NCBI GenBank assembly: GCA_028694925.1
Contig: JAQVJW010000006.1
Span: 1-40,324 of the forward strand
DNA length: 40,324 nucleotides
From: Patescibacteria group bacterium
GTDB lineage: Bacteria; Patescibacteriota; CPR2; UBA1875
Direction of reading: 5' to 3'
The notes beneath the pieces are model-generated. The model was not told the DNA's origin, did no database searches, and was given only the letters and a program-made list of their open reading frames with translations. A program made the position numbers and the translations under genes. Positions 31,502-40,274 of this stretch are shown here, piece by piece (position 1 is the first letter of the stretch; the number at the start of each line of letters is the position of its first letter).

Positions 31502-31965
31502 ACCTCCTTAACTAAAACTTTAGTATAATTACTCTTTGATTTATAAACTTGTTCGTTTTCCGAGTAACCCAACTTAATATAAAAATTCTTAGCCCAAGTT
31601 GCATCTGGCCAATATTCAAGAACAATATATTTTGCTTTGCTAGAATTCATAATTTCTTTTTCAAACTCTTTCATAAATTTTCGACCATAACCTTGACCTT
31701 GAAGCTCTGGTTTAATATAAAACTGACTTAGCCAAGCTAGTTTCTTTTCTCTAAACTTAAAGGCCAAAAATCCAATAATCTCTTTATCTTTGCGAAAGAC
31801 CCGATAATCCCTATTCTGCTCATTCTCAAGAAGATCATTTAGAGTAGTATCTTTAGATTTCATCTCTTTATAGATCGGAAGCTTCTTATAAGGTTCTCGT
31901 GCAGCATTAATTACCTTAAGTGCATCGGGTAGATCATTGGTAGTTGGTTTTTGGTATTTATTCAT
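31495..31965 (-). CDS. GNAT-family N-acetyltransferase
   Basis: 156 aa. The acetyl-CoA motif A is clear: WLSQFYIKPELQGQGYGRKFM (R/Q-x-x-G-x-G/A type), followed by YIVLEYWPDATWAKNFYIKLGY (motif B). The substrate is unknown. The ATG at 31965 is exactly 6 nt from an extended TATAAT box (minus strand, 31972-31977), hence leaderless. Its TGA lies within the third hairpin after the RiPP peptide gene, with which it converges. First gene of a noticeably AT-rich block. Confidence 0.92.
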   Translation of the reverse strand: MNKYQKPTTNDLPDALKVINAAREPYKKLPIYKEMKSKDTTLNDLLENEQNRDYRVFRKDKEIIGFLAFKFREKKLAWLSQFYIKPELQGQGYGRKFMKEFEKEIMNSSKAKYIVLEYWPDATWAKNFYIKLGYSENEQVYKSKSNYTKVLVKEVG

Positions 31966-31971
31966 GATGTA

Positions 31972-31977
31972 ATTATA
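31972..31977 (-). promoter_or_regulatory. -10 box of GNAT gene (leaderless)
   Basis: Minus-strand TGA-TATAAT, 6 nt (TACATC) before the ATG. Confidence 0.8.
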
Positions 31978-32010
31978 TCAAAATTATCAGAATCATTATT
32001 AACTTTGTGG

Positions 32011-32016
32011 TATTAT
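32011..32016 (+). promoter_or_regulatory. -10 box of the acyltransferase-like gene
   Basis: Extended -10 TGG-TATTAT; ATG at 32031 follows after 14 nt, giving a leader of about 8 nt. It overlaps an upstream in-frame GTG, which is therefore not the start. Confidence 0.6.
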
Positions 32017-32030
32017 TTGAGTACGGAATT

Positions 32031-32816
32031 ATGAAAAGATACACAGACAGAAGTTCGATGAAAAAGCTTCATATTATTCGGAGCGTAGAAAAAGAATTCT
32101 TTTATGCTGAGGTAATTCACAAACCTCATGAGGTTATCAGTAGGGAAAATCAAAAAGAAGCTCTGAAGGAAATCTCAAATGCAGTCGAAAAGGCCTGGGG
32201 TAAGTTCTCTCCCGATTATCTTACAAAAAGTATTCTTGAGTCTCACTTTTTACTATTACTTAGAAATGACAAAGACGAACTAATAGGAGTAGCTCCTATA
32301 AAAAAGATTAGAATTGATGGTAGGTATGTTTTTTCTTTTGGTCTTACAGTTGTGGACCCTGATTATCAGGGATTCGGTTTTATGAAAAAGATGCACATGA
32401 TTCTCTCAAGAAGAGCTTTTATCGAGAATATATTACAAGGGAAGACAAAAGTGGAGTTTGTTTTTATTACGCCCAATATATCGACAATTGGGGCACTAGC
32501 CAAAGTGGCTGATTTCATGTATCCAAACCCTTATGACACAAATGGAGAAGGGCAAGTTAGTGAAGCGGATGATTATACCTGGGAGACGGTTAAACTTTTC
32601 TTAAAAGCAAGTGGTGAGAAATACCGAGAATTAAAAAGAGAAGGTAGCGTCATGATTGGTTTTTATGATGATAAGCCTCACTTAATTGTTAAAAATAGGA
32701 GAGTTGCGAATGACAAGAATTTAGATAAATTTGCAAAAAGATACCTAAAGCCAGGTAATGAGGTGGTTGTGCGGGGTGTAGTAGGTTTGATTGGAGTAAT
32801 ACGAAATGGGTTTTAA
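32031..32816 (+). CDS. GNAT-like acyltransferase, unknown substrate
   Basis: 261 aa from the ATG at 32031; the GTG at 32007 lies in the promoter, and an ATG at 32058 is a further alternative. A GNAT-like core is visible: FSFGLTVVDPDYQGFGFMKKMHMILSRRA (motif A, Q-x-G-F-G) after LIGVAPIKKIRIDGRYV, then IGALAKVADFMYPNPY. The C-terminal ~60 residues are basic. It overlaps the next gene by 11 nt. Family placement is moderate; the substrate cannot be inferred. Confidence 0.75.
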   Translation: MKRYTDRSSMKKLHIIRSVEKEFFYAEVIHKPHEVISRENQKEALKEISNAVEKAWGKFSPDYLTKSILESHFLLLLRNDKDELIGVAPIKKIRIDGRYVFSFGLTVVDPDYQGFGFMKKMHMILSRRAFIENILQGKTKVEFVFITPNISTIGALAKVADFMYPNPYDTNGEGQVSEADDYTWETVKLFLKASGEKYRELKREGSVMIGFYDDKPHLIVKNRRVANDKNLDKFAKRYLKPGNEVVVRGVVGLIGVIRNGF

Positions 32817-33183
32817 TATGATTGAAAACTTCCGATATCTTGCCATAAATACCTATCATGTTGATCCTGGTATTTTCGTCTTTCTAATGCTTGCCTCCAT
32901 CCCACCTTATTACTATGGTTGGTATGGTCTACTTAGGGGAGTTATAAGGTTTAGAAAAGAATATAAAGATAAGAGTAATAATCTAAAACCACTAGATGTT
33001 CTTACGAGGAATTATTTTATTTGGCCGCTTGTTATAAACCGTTCGGCATGGGTAATGCCCTATATCTATGTTATTTTTTGGGGTGAAAACTTACCGTTAT
33101 GGTTCTGGATTCTTTTTATAGGATGGATATTTATATCGGGTTATTTGTTTTGGAATAAGATAAAGCAAAAGATTATTAAATAG
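32806..33183 (+). CDS. Integral membrane protein, unknown
   Basis: 125 aa with three hydrophobic segments (about 21-44, 71-91 and 95-116), rich in Tyr and Trp (PPYYYGWYG). The ATG at 32806 has GGAG 9 nt upstream, so I prefer it to the ATG at 32818. It overlaps the acyltransferase-like gene by 11 nt. No family recognised. Confidence 0.7.
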   Translation: MGFNMIENFRYLAINTYHVDPGIFVFLMLASIPPYYYGWYGLLRGVIRFRKEYKDKSNNLKPLDVLTRNYFIWPLVINRSAWVMPYIYVIFWGENLPLWFWILFIGWIFISGYLFWNKIKQKIIK

Positions 33184-33189
33184 TTAGGA

Positions 33190-33195
33190 TATAAT
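33190..33195 (+). promoter_or_regulatory. -10 box of ThiF-like gene (leaderless)
   Basis: TATAAT at 33190-33195, 6 nt (AAGATT) before the ATG at 33202. Confidence 0.8.
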
Positions 33196-33201
33196 AAGAT
33201 T

Positions 33202-33993
33202 ATGAATAAATACACATATGATGAAATATTTCAGAGGAATATAGGTTTGTTGACGAGAAAAGAGCAACAAAAAATAAATAATCTCAGTATTTTGATAGTT
33301 GGGTGCGGCGGAATTGGAGGATGGGTTGCTGAAATGTTGGCTAGGCTAGGAGTGGGAGAACTTATATTGGCTGACCCAGAAGACTTTGAAGTTTCTAATT
33401 TAAACAGACAAGCAATTTCAAATATTGAAAATTTGGGGAAGAATAAAGCAAGAGCTGTAGGTAATTATCTAAAAAAAATTAATCCATATTTAAAAATAGA
33501 AATAGTTGGAAAAGGTATAAATAAAAAAAATATCCCCAAACTACTAAATAAGACGGATTTTGTTATTGATACAATAGACTTTTATTCTATCGAAGAAGAT
33601 ATTCTACTGCATAAATTTGCTAGAGAATTAGGGAAAAATGTTTTTCTTTCACAGGTGGCTGGATCAAAGGCAACATTTACAAATTTTAGCCCAAATAATA
33701 AACCCCTAGATTATTATTTAACAAACAATAATAAAATAGATATGTTGAAAACTATAAAATTCTTTTTTCCAGAATTACCGAAAGAAACAGGAAAATTTTT
33801 ATTAAGTAGTATCATTAAAGGGAAAAGGTCAGCTATACCATCGATATCTATAAAACCAATCATAACGGCATCTATAGTGGTTGAAGATGTACTAGACTAC
33901 GTTTTAAGAAATAAATTTTATTCAGTACCGTTTATCGGTATATATGATTTCGATAACAGGACATATAAAAGGAAAAAATTTAATGTCGAATAA
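33202..33993 (+). CDS. ThiF/E1-like adenylyltransferase
   Basis: 263 aa. Rossmann nucleotide motif VGCGGIGGWVAEMLARLGVG (from residue 33), Asp58 (LADPEDFE), the catalytic Arg motif NLNRQ (66-70), and DTIDFYSIEEDILLHKFARE. E1-like enzymes adenylate a C-terminal carboxylate or tRNA substrate. The zinc-binding CxxC pairs of MoeB and ThiF are absent, and I see no active-site Cys for thioester transfer. The DxIDF motif points to the broad 'ThiF family' often next to nitroreductases or methyltransferases. A methyltransferase gene overlaps its end by 11 nt. Strongly AT-rich. Confidence 0.9.
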   Translation: MNKYTYDEIFQRNIGLLTRKEQQKINNLSILIVGCGGIGGWVAEMLARLGVGELILADPEDFEVSNLNRQAISNIENLGKNKARAVGNYLKKINPYLKIEIVGKGINKKNIPKLLNKTDFVIDTIDFYSIEEDILLHKFARELGKNVFLSQVAGSKATFTNFSPNNKPLDYYLTNNNKIDMLKTIKFFFPELPKETGKFLLSSIIKGKRSAIPSISIKPIITASIVVEDVLDYVLRNKFYSVPFIGIYDFDNRTYKRKKFNVE

Positions 33994-34693
33994 TTACTGG
34001 GACAATATCGCAAAATCATTCCATGCTGTTTCGTCGAGGGCAGTTTCGCACAATAAAAAATATAAAAATATCGCCAGGGTTATCATTAAAAAAAAATGCA
34101 GTTCAGTTTTAGATTTAGGATGTGGTAGCGGTTTGTTAGAAAAGGCACTTTTTCATTTGGGTTACAGCGGTAATATTACGGCTGTAGATTCTTCTAGCAA
34201 GATGATAGCAATTGCCAAAAGCACTAATAACGAAAATCTAGATAGAATTCTTTTTGTGAATAAAAAAGTCACTAGCAATCTCAATATTAATGATAATTTT
34301 GACTGTGTTGTAATGATAAATCTATTGTATTTAATTGATGAAAAAAGACTTCTTATTTCAAAAATTAGAAAAATTTTAAATGAAAAAGGTTTATTAATAA
34401 TAATAGATCCCAAGCCAATCGGTAAAATAGGTGAAATGATTGGGGCAAACTTTAAAGGAAAAAACTTTATTCAAATTATATTGTATTTTTTCTCTGAAAT
34501 TAAAACTATTTACCATGCATTTAGATTTTTCATTATTCAGAGAAAATTCGACAAAGAGTCTATAAATAATGAAATAAAATATTTAGAACTCAAGGAACTA
34601 AAGGAGATAATTAATGATAATTCGTTTATAATAGATAAGTCGGGTAGTATACAAGCAAACCAAAACTGGTTTATTATTTCTAGGAGGGATTAG
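33983..34693 (+). CDS. SAM-dependent methyltransferase
   Basis: 236 aa from the ATG at 33983, with AAGGAAAAAA upstream; the ATG at 33944 lies well inside the ThiF-like gene and lacks a ribosome site. Class I fold: motif I VLDLGCGSGLLEKAL, motif II ITAVDSSSKMIAIAK, motif IV FDCVVMINLLYLI, post-motif KILNEKGLLIIIDPKP. Substrate unknown. Coupled to the ThiF-like gene by an 11-nt overlap, so both probably act on one molecule (inference). AT-rich codon use. Confidence 0.9.
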   Translation: MSNNYWDNIAKSFHAVSSRAVSHNKKYKNIARVIIKKKCSSVLDLGCGSGLLEKALFHLGYSGNITAVDSSSKMIAIAKSTNNENLDRILFVNKKVTSNLNINDNFDCVVMINLLYLIDEKRLLISKIRKILNEKGLLIIIDPKPIGKIGEMIGANFKGKNFIQIILYFFSEIKTIYHAFRFFIIQRKFDKESINNEIKYLELKELKEIINDNSFIIDKSGSIQANQNWFIISRRD

Positions 34694-37030
34694 TTGAGCC
34701 TTAATCTTTTAATAACGATAGCAGCTGTTATCCTTAATTTATTTCTAGGATTTTTAGTTTTTACGAGAAATAGAAAAAATTTTTATAATTTTTCGTTCTT
34801 TATTATGACCGTTGCAGTAGTTTCTTGGTTATTATCAAATTACGCTGTCGATATTGTTAATCTTGATGTGGCAACCTTTCTTATTAGATTGACAAATTTC
34901 TTTGGTAACTGGGCAGTATTTATGTTTTTTGTTTTTGTTTGGAATTTTCCGAAGAAAATGAATAAAATACCCATCGTTCGATATTTATTATTTCTTCCGA
35001 TAGTCTTTTCGCCTCTACTATTCACAAACCTTATAATATCTGGAGTGATTAAAGAAACATGGGGTTATACTCCTACACTCGGAATTGTCGGGAATTTATT
35101 TCTTTTAGGATATCTCCCAATGTTGGTGTTAGCCTCCATCGTGGTTTTAATATATAAAACAAAAAAATCAGATGGTATTGAAAAAACTCAGTTAAAAGTT
35201 GTTTCGTTTGGATTTGCTCTTACAACAATATTAGCATTAGTATCAAGCGTACTTCTCCCGGTTGTTAGCCAAAATGCACAAACGGCTATATATGCACCCT
35301 TAACTACAATATTTTTCATCGCCTTCACCTCCTACGCCATCGTCAAGCACCGCCTCATGGACATCCGCATGGTTGTTGCCCGCTCCGTTTCTTACTCTTT
35401 GCTTGTCTTTATCCTGGCTGGTTTTTATGCCGGTGTCATTATGCTTGCTCAGGCTTACGTATTTCCAGAGTCAACCTATTCTACTGGTCAAGTTATCCTT
35501 CAGATAGCTCTGGCTCTTGTGATGGTCTTTACCTTCCAGCCTCTCAGACGTTGGCTCAATAAGGTAACCGATAAGATATTCTTTAAGGAGACATATAACA
35601 CTGAAGAATTCCTTGATGTGATGGCCCATACGGTTGGCTCTTCAATTATTCTTATCGAAATGCTCTACAAGACGCTTGATTTGATTATTCGGGAGATTAA
35701 GGTTACCAGGGGGACTATTGCCGTCTTTGATGATTCAGGCGAAATCCTAGAGACACAATCGGTTGGTTACAAGAAGTCCATCAAGCTTGATAAAACTGAC
35801 CTTATAGATCTAGCGAAAGATGGGGTAGTTGTGGCTGATGAGCTTTCGGAGAATTCTAAGTACAAAAAGCTACTCCGTAAATATGATGCGACTGTTTCGA
35901 TCCCAATTAAAACCGAATCTAGCACCGACGGTATCTTGCTACTAGGGGAAAAGCAATCAGGCGATATGTTTAGTGAGAATGATATTAAGGTCTTTGAGAT
36001 TATTGCTCCTGAGATTGCTGTTGCCATTACAAACGCCAAGGCATATGAGAAGATTGAGAAGTTCAACGTTACACTTCGCCAAGAGGTTAAAAAGGCTACG
36101 GCCGAACTCGAAAAGAAAAACGAGCAGTTACGGGAGCTTGATAAAGCAAAGGATGAGTTTATCTCAATGGCCTCGCACCAACTCAGGACCCCGCTCACAG
36201 CCATTAAAGGGTATCTTTCGATGCTTCTTGAAGGTGATGCCGGGGAAATCAGGGTCAGTCAGTATGACTTTGTTAATGAGGCTTTCCAGGGGGCTAACCG
36301 CATGGTCGGCCTTATAAACGACTTACTTAATGTCTCAAGGATGGAGACCGGTAGGTTCTTCCTTGAGCCAGTTGAGGTTGATATGGAGAAGGTCGTAAAT
36401 GAAGAGGTCAAACAGCTCACAAAACAAGCCAAAGAGAAAGGTCTTAAGCTCGAAGTTAAGGTTAGTGGAAAAATCCCTAAGGTTTGGGTTGATGAAACAA
36501 AGATCAGGCAAGTGGTGATGAACTTTGCTGATAATGCTATCTATTACACCACCAAAGGTTCGGTCACCGTCTCTCTTGAGGCTGATAAGACCTATGTAAT
36601 ATACAAAGTAAAAGATACGGGTATTGGGGTGCCGAAAGAACAGCAGAAGAACCTCTTTGAGAAGTTCTTTAGGGCCGATAATGCTCGTCACGTTCGACCC
36701 GATGGTACCGGTCTTGGGATTTATCTTGCAAGAAGAGTGATTGATGATCATGGAGGGGAGCTTGTCTTTGAGTCAGTCGAGGGTAAGGGCTCAACCTTTG
36801 GTTTTAAGATTCCTATCAAATCAAAACTTAAGGTAAAAAGAGTTACGGCCCCAAGCCCAAAGACCCATAGTTCTGGCCCTGAGATAGGGGAGCTTGCGGC
36901 TGGTATTGGCGTTGATCCCAAGGCGCTTGAGGCCACCCGGGCTGCAGGAGTAGAGCATCCACTCGCTGATAGTAGTGATAAGAAAGAGCTTGAGAAAGAG
37001 ACAAAAAAGGTAGGAAAAAAGAGTAAATAA
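34694..37030 (+). CDS. Membrane sensor histidine kinase with GAF domain
   Basis: 778 aa. The start is a TTG immediately after the methyltransferase TAG, with AGGAGG 6 nt upstream. An N-terminal 7-8 helix membrane sensor (~1-265) includes YAIVKHRLMDIRMVVARS. A GAF-like domain (~310-450) is followed by a coiled coil (ATAELEKKNEQLRELDKAKDE), then HisKA with His495 in FISMASHQLRTPLTAIKGY, and HATPase_c (NFADNAIYYT, VKDTGIGVP, FRADNARHVRPDGTGLGIYLARR). A ~60-residue C-terminal tail is basic. Base composition changes sharply near 35318 (residue ~208): AT-rich before, normal after, as if the sensor half had been replaced. The single-domain response regulator at 26581 is a possible partner. Confidence 0.95.
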   Translation: MSLNLLITIAAVILNLFLGFLVFTRNRKNFYNFSFFIMTVAVVSWLLSNYAVDIVNLDVATFLIRLTNFFGNWAVFMFFVFVWNFPKKMNKIPIVRYLLFLPIVFSPLLFTNLIISGVIKETWGYTPTLGIVGNLFLLGYLPMLVLASIVVLIYKTKKSDGIEKTQLKVVSFGFALTTILALVSSVLLPVVSQNAQTAIYAPLTTIFFIAFTSYAIVKHRLMDIRMVVARSVSYSLLVFILAGFYAGVIMLAQAYVFPESTYSTGQVILQIALALVMVFTFQPLRRWLNKVTDKIFFKETYNTEEFLDVMAHTVGSSIILIEMLYKTLDLIIREIKVTRGTIAVFDDSGEILETQSVGYKKSIKLDKTDLIDLAKDGVVVADELSENSKYKKLLRKYDATVSIPIKTESSTDGILLLGEKQSGDMFSENDIKVFEIIAPEIAVAITNAKAYEKIEKFNVTLRQEVKKATAELEKKNEQLRELDKAKDEFISMASHQLRTPLTAIKGYLSMLLEGDAGEIRVSQYDFVNEAFQGANRMVGLINDLLNVSRMETGRFFLEPVEVDMEKVVNEEVKQLTKQAKEKGLKLEVKVSGKIPKVWVDETKIRQVVMNFADNAIYYTTKGSVTVSLEADKTYVIYKVKDTGIGVPKEQQKNLFEKFFRADNARHVRPDGTGLGIYLARRVIDDHGGELVFESVEGKGSTFGFKIPIKSKLKVKRVTAPSPKTHSSGPEIGELAAGIGVDPKALEATRAAGVEHPLADSSDKKELEKETKKVGKKSK

Positions 37031-37033
37031 TAT

Positions 37034-37069
37034 AAAGAGACAACCAACAATAATTGATTGTCTCTTTTT
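37034..37069. terminator. Terminator between histidine kinase and tRNA-Glu
   Basis: AAAGAGACAA (37034-37043), 14-nt loop, TTGTCTCTTT (37058-37067) plus TT. Convergent: serves the kinase gene (plus) and tRNA-Glu (minus). Confidence 0.85.
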
Positions 37070-37144
37070 GGTAGCCCGTAGGGGAATCGAACCCCTGTTT
37101 CCAGGATGAAAACCTGATGTCCTAGTCCACTAGACGAACGGGCC
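37069..37144 (-). tRNA. tRNA-Glu (TTC)
   Basis: Minus strand. Acceptor GGCCCGT/ACGGGCT (G1-U72), anticodon stem TCAGG/CCTGG with loop TTTTCAT (TTC), T arm AGGGG-TTCGATT-CCCCT, A73 and CCA encoded. Confidence 0.95.
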
Positions 37145-37205
37145 CAAGCCCAAAGATTTTAACATAAAACGCCCTCTGTTTCAATCGTTTGAAGGTAATA
37201 GGAAC

Positions 37206-37229
37206 GCCCCCAATCACGTGATTGGGGGC
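37206..37229. repeat. 24-bp perfect palindrome
   Basis: Each arm is GCCCCCAATCAC, with no spacer. It lies 18 nt after the stop of the minus-strand Cys-rich gene, without a T run. Possible T-less transcript end, or a protein-binding site with CACGTG at the centre. Confidence 0.7.
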
Positions 37230-37246
37230 TTGCTTCCGATAGCGGC

Positions 37247-37462
37247 CTAGGGTGGGGGTAGGATCTCGTAGGGGTAGGTAGGATTTTCGTTGAGTTTCTC
37301 TACGAGGAGGGGGAGGCAGTTTGGGCAAATCTTCTCCCCGTCAAAGGGGAGTGAATCGCCCCTGCGGGCAAAAGGTTCACCGCAGAGTGAGTTGTCGCCC
37401 CTTTTCATCCTTCCTATCTTCTGGCCCACCATCGGAACGATGTGGAGAGGTGCATTTGACAT
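37247..37462 (-). CDS. Small Cys-rich protein, possibly zinc-binding
   Basis: 71 aa from the ATG at 37462, chosen because AAGGAG lies 8 nt upstream; an upstream in-frame ATG at 37504 has no such site. Cys27 (SLCGEPF), Cys46 and Cys49 (KICPNC), with a His near the N-terminus, could hold one zinc ion. The chain ends in PPP after PTYPYEILP. No membrane segment. Distinctly GC-rich compared with its neighbours. No family recognised. Confidence 0.6.
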   Translation of the reverse strand: MSNAPLHIVPMVGQKIGRMKRGDNSLCGEPFARRGDSLPFDGEKICPNCLPLLVEKLNENPTYPYEILPPP

Positions 37463-37564
37463 TGGTTCGCTCCTTATTCGGGGATGTCGCTTAATCTTAA
37501 ACAAATGAGGTGGTAATTAGCTATAGTGTGAAATACAAATCCTTTAAGAATATTTTGGATGGGT

Positions 37565-37570
37565 TAAAAT
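37565..37570 (+). promoter_or_regulatory. -10 box of beta-lactamase-like gene
   Basis: TAAAAT at 37565-37570 directly abuts one ATG (37571) and lies 6 nt before a second ATG (37577). The window's leaderless spacing selects the second. Confidence 0.6.
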
Positions 37571-37576
37571 ATGGAT

Positions 37577-38524
37577 ATGACCTTAAGGTATCACAAGAGG
37601 GTAGGCTCTAGGGGTAAGAGGTGGCTATTTGTTATTTTGGCCCTTTCCTTTGTATTAGTTATTTTTGGTGGTTACCTTTGGTTTAGGGAGGTAAATATGG
37701 TAAAGAATGATTCAAGTAACAATGAGAGCCCAATCGATCTTCTTCGAGGAGAGCCTGTGCCAGAGCCAGTGGTAAAGAAAGATACAGAAGAAGTTGAAAG
37801 TGAGATAGAGAAATACCTAGAAGGTAAAACAGGGACATATGGCTATCATGTAATCGAGCTTGATGATGGCCGAAGTTATGGGACAAGAGATAGTGAATAC
37901 TATACGGCTGCAAGTACCGTTAAGGTTGCAATAGCAACATATGCCTATAATCAAATTGAGGCGGGAGAAGTCTCGCCCGAAAAGGTCCTAACCTACACCA
38001 GTGCGGATTATGAGGGAGGGACCGGTAGTTTGCAGGCAGACCCAGTAGGGTCGACCTATAAGGTATCTTATCTTTTAGAGCGGATGATTGTAGTCTCTGA
38101 CAATGTAGCCACAAATATCCTGATGCGTTATTTGGGCCGTTCGAATATCCAAAACTATCTTGATAGAAATAGTCTACCGGAGATTAAGGTAACTACTAAT
38201 GATGTAACCCCAAGAGCGATGGCAAGTCTATTGCAACGTATCTACGAAGATGAGCTTATTAGTGAAAAGCACAAGACAGAGCTTCTTTCCTATATGAAGA
38301 AATCAATCACCAAAACGAGACTTGTGGCCGGGGTTCCAAAAGGTATCGAAGTTGCACACAAAATTGGTTCATGGAGTGGGGCAATCTCGGATATCGGGAT
38401 TGTCTATACCGAAAGGCCATATGCAATTGCTGTTTACTCGGAAGGGGTTGCCTGGGGGGAGGAGACCGATGCGGTTATTGCTGGGATCTCTAGAATAGTT
38501 TATGACTTCGAGAGTTCTTTTTAA
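37577..38524 (+). CDS. Class A beta-lactamase-like serine hydrolase
   Basis: 315 aa from the ATG at 37577 (317 if the ATG at 37571 is used). A basic start and a membrane anchor (WLFVILALSFVLVIFGGYLWF) put the domain outside the cell. An acidic linker is followed by the penicillin-recognising fold with all three active-site elements: STVK (residues 113-116), SDN (174-176) and KIG (262-264) in AHKIGSWSGAISDIG. The deacylating Glu166 region (ExxLN) is absent: the stretch before VTPRAMA reads LPEIKVTTND. It is therefore more likely a cell-wall peptidase or carboxypeptidase relative than an antibiotic-degrading enzyme (inference). Its TAA overlaps the next ATG by 1 nt. Confidence 0.88.
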   Translation: MTLRYHKRVGSRGKRWLFVILALSFVLVIFGGYLWFREVNMVKNDSSNNESPIDLLRGEPVPEPVVKKDTEEVESEIEKYLEGKTGTYGYHVIELDDGRSYGTRDSEYYTAASTVKVAIATYAYNQIEAGEVSPEKVLTYTSADYEGGTGSLQADPVGSTYKVSYLLERMIVVSDNVATNILMRYLGRSNIQNYLDRNSLPEIKVTTNDVTPRAMASLLQRIYEDELISEKHKTELLSYMKKSITKTRLVAGVPKGIEVAHKIGSWSGAISDIGIVYTERPYAIAVYSEGVAWGEETDAVIAGISRIVYDFESSF

Positions 38525-39220
38525 TGAAAGCATCTGTAATTATAAGGGCCAGAAATGAAGAGAAGTGGCTACCCACAGTCCTTAAAATTCTTGAGAACCA
38601 AACAAAAAAGGATTTTGAAGTAATCCTTGTCGATAATGAGTCAACAGACAAAACAGCTGAGATTTTTAGATCATCTAAACTAGCAAACAAGAAAATTGTT
38701 AACTTACCAAAAGATCAATTTTCATACCCGAGGGCCGCTAACCTCGGCGCAGAGCAGGCGGATGGAGATATTTTGATTTACCTTAGTGGCCATTCTGTAC
38801 CGGTCAAAAAGTCTTTTATTGAAGGTTCGCTTGCACATTTTAAGGACGATAAAGTGTGCGGTGTATTCGGGCCGGGCTTGCCCCTGCCTGATGCTTCAAA
38901 ATTTGAGAAATGGTTCTACCGGCCTCGAGAGAGGAACAAAGAAGTAATAATATTCAAAAAGCCAAGGATGGGTTTACTTGGGATGACAAATGCTGCTATA
39001 AGGAAAGATCTATGGAAGGAGCATAAATTTGACGAAGGAATGTTTAGGCTAGGAGGCGAAGATATTGAGTGGGCCTTCCACTATCTTAGAAGGAATTATA
39101 TTGCTATTTTTGAGCCAAGGATGATAGTTCGTCATTCTCATGGCAAAAAGCTATTTCCTGCTTTTATTAAACAATATATACACTGGGCATATATATACTG
39201 GAAAGCTAAGATTTTTAACT

Positions 39221-39237
<17 letters not shown>
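38524..39237 (+). CDS. Family 2 glycosyltransferase
   Basis: 237 aa GT-A enzyme. KASVIIRARNEEKWLPTVL (nucleotide-sugar strand), FEVILVDNESTDKTAEI, ILIYLSGHSVPV at the usual DxD region (here Leu-Ser-Gly-His, so a classic DxD is not obvious), then GMTNAAIRKDLW and EDIEWAFHYLRRNY (the catalytic ED). Soluble or membrane-associated; sugar and acceptor unknown. Coupled to the beta-lactamase-like gene (TAATG), suggesting a shared envelope role. Confidence 0.9.
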
Positions 39238-40269
<1,032 letters not shown>

Positions 40270-40274
40270 ATAGT

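Noticed and set aside
36748-37050. Minus-strand 100-residue frame opposite the kinase C-terminus
   Set aside because: A shadow of the Lys/Glu-rich kinase tail, with no ribosome site or conserved motif.
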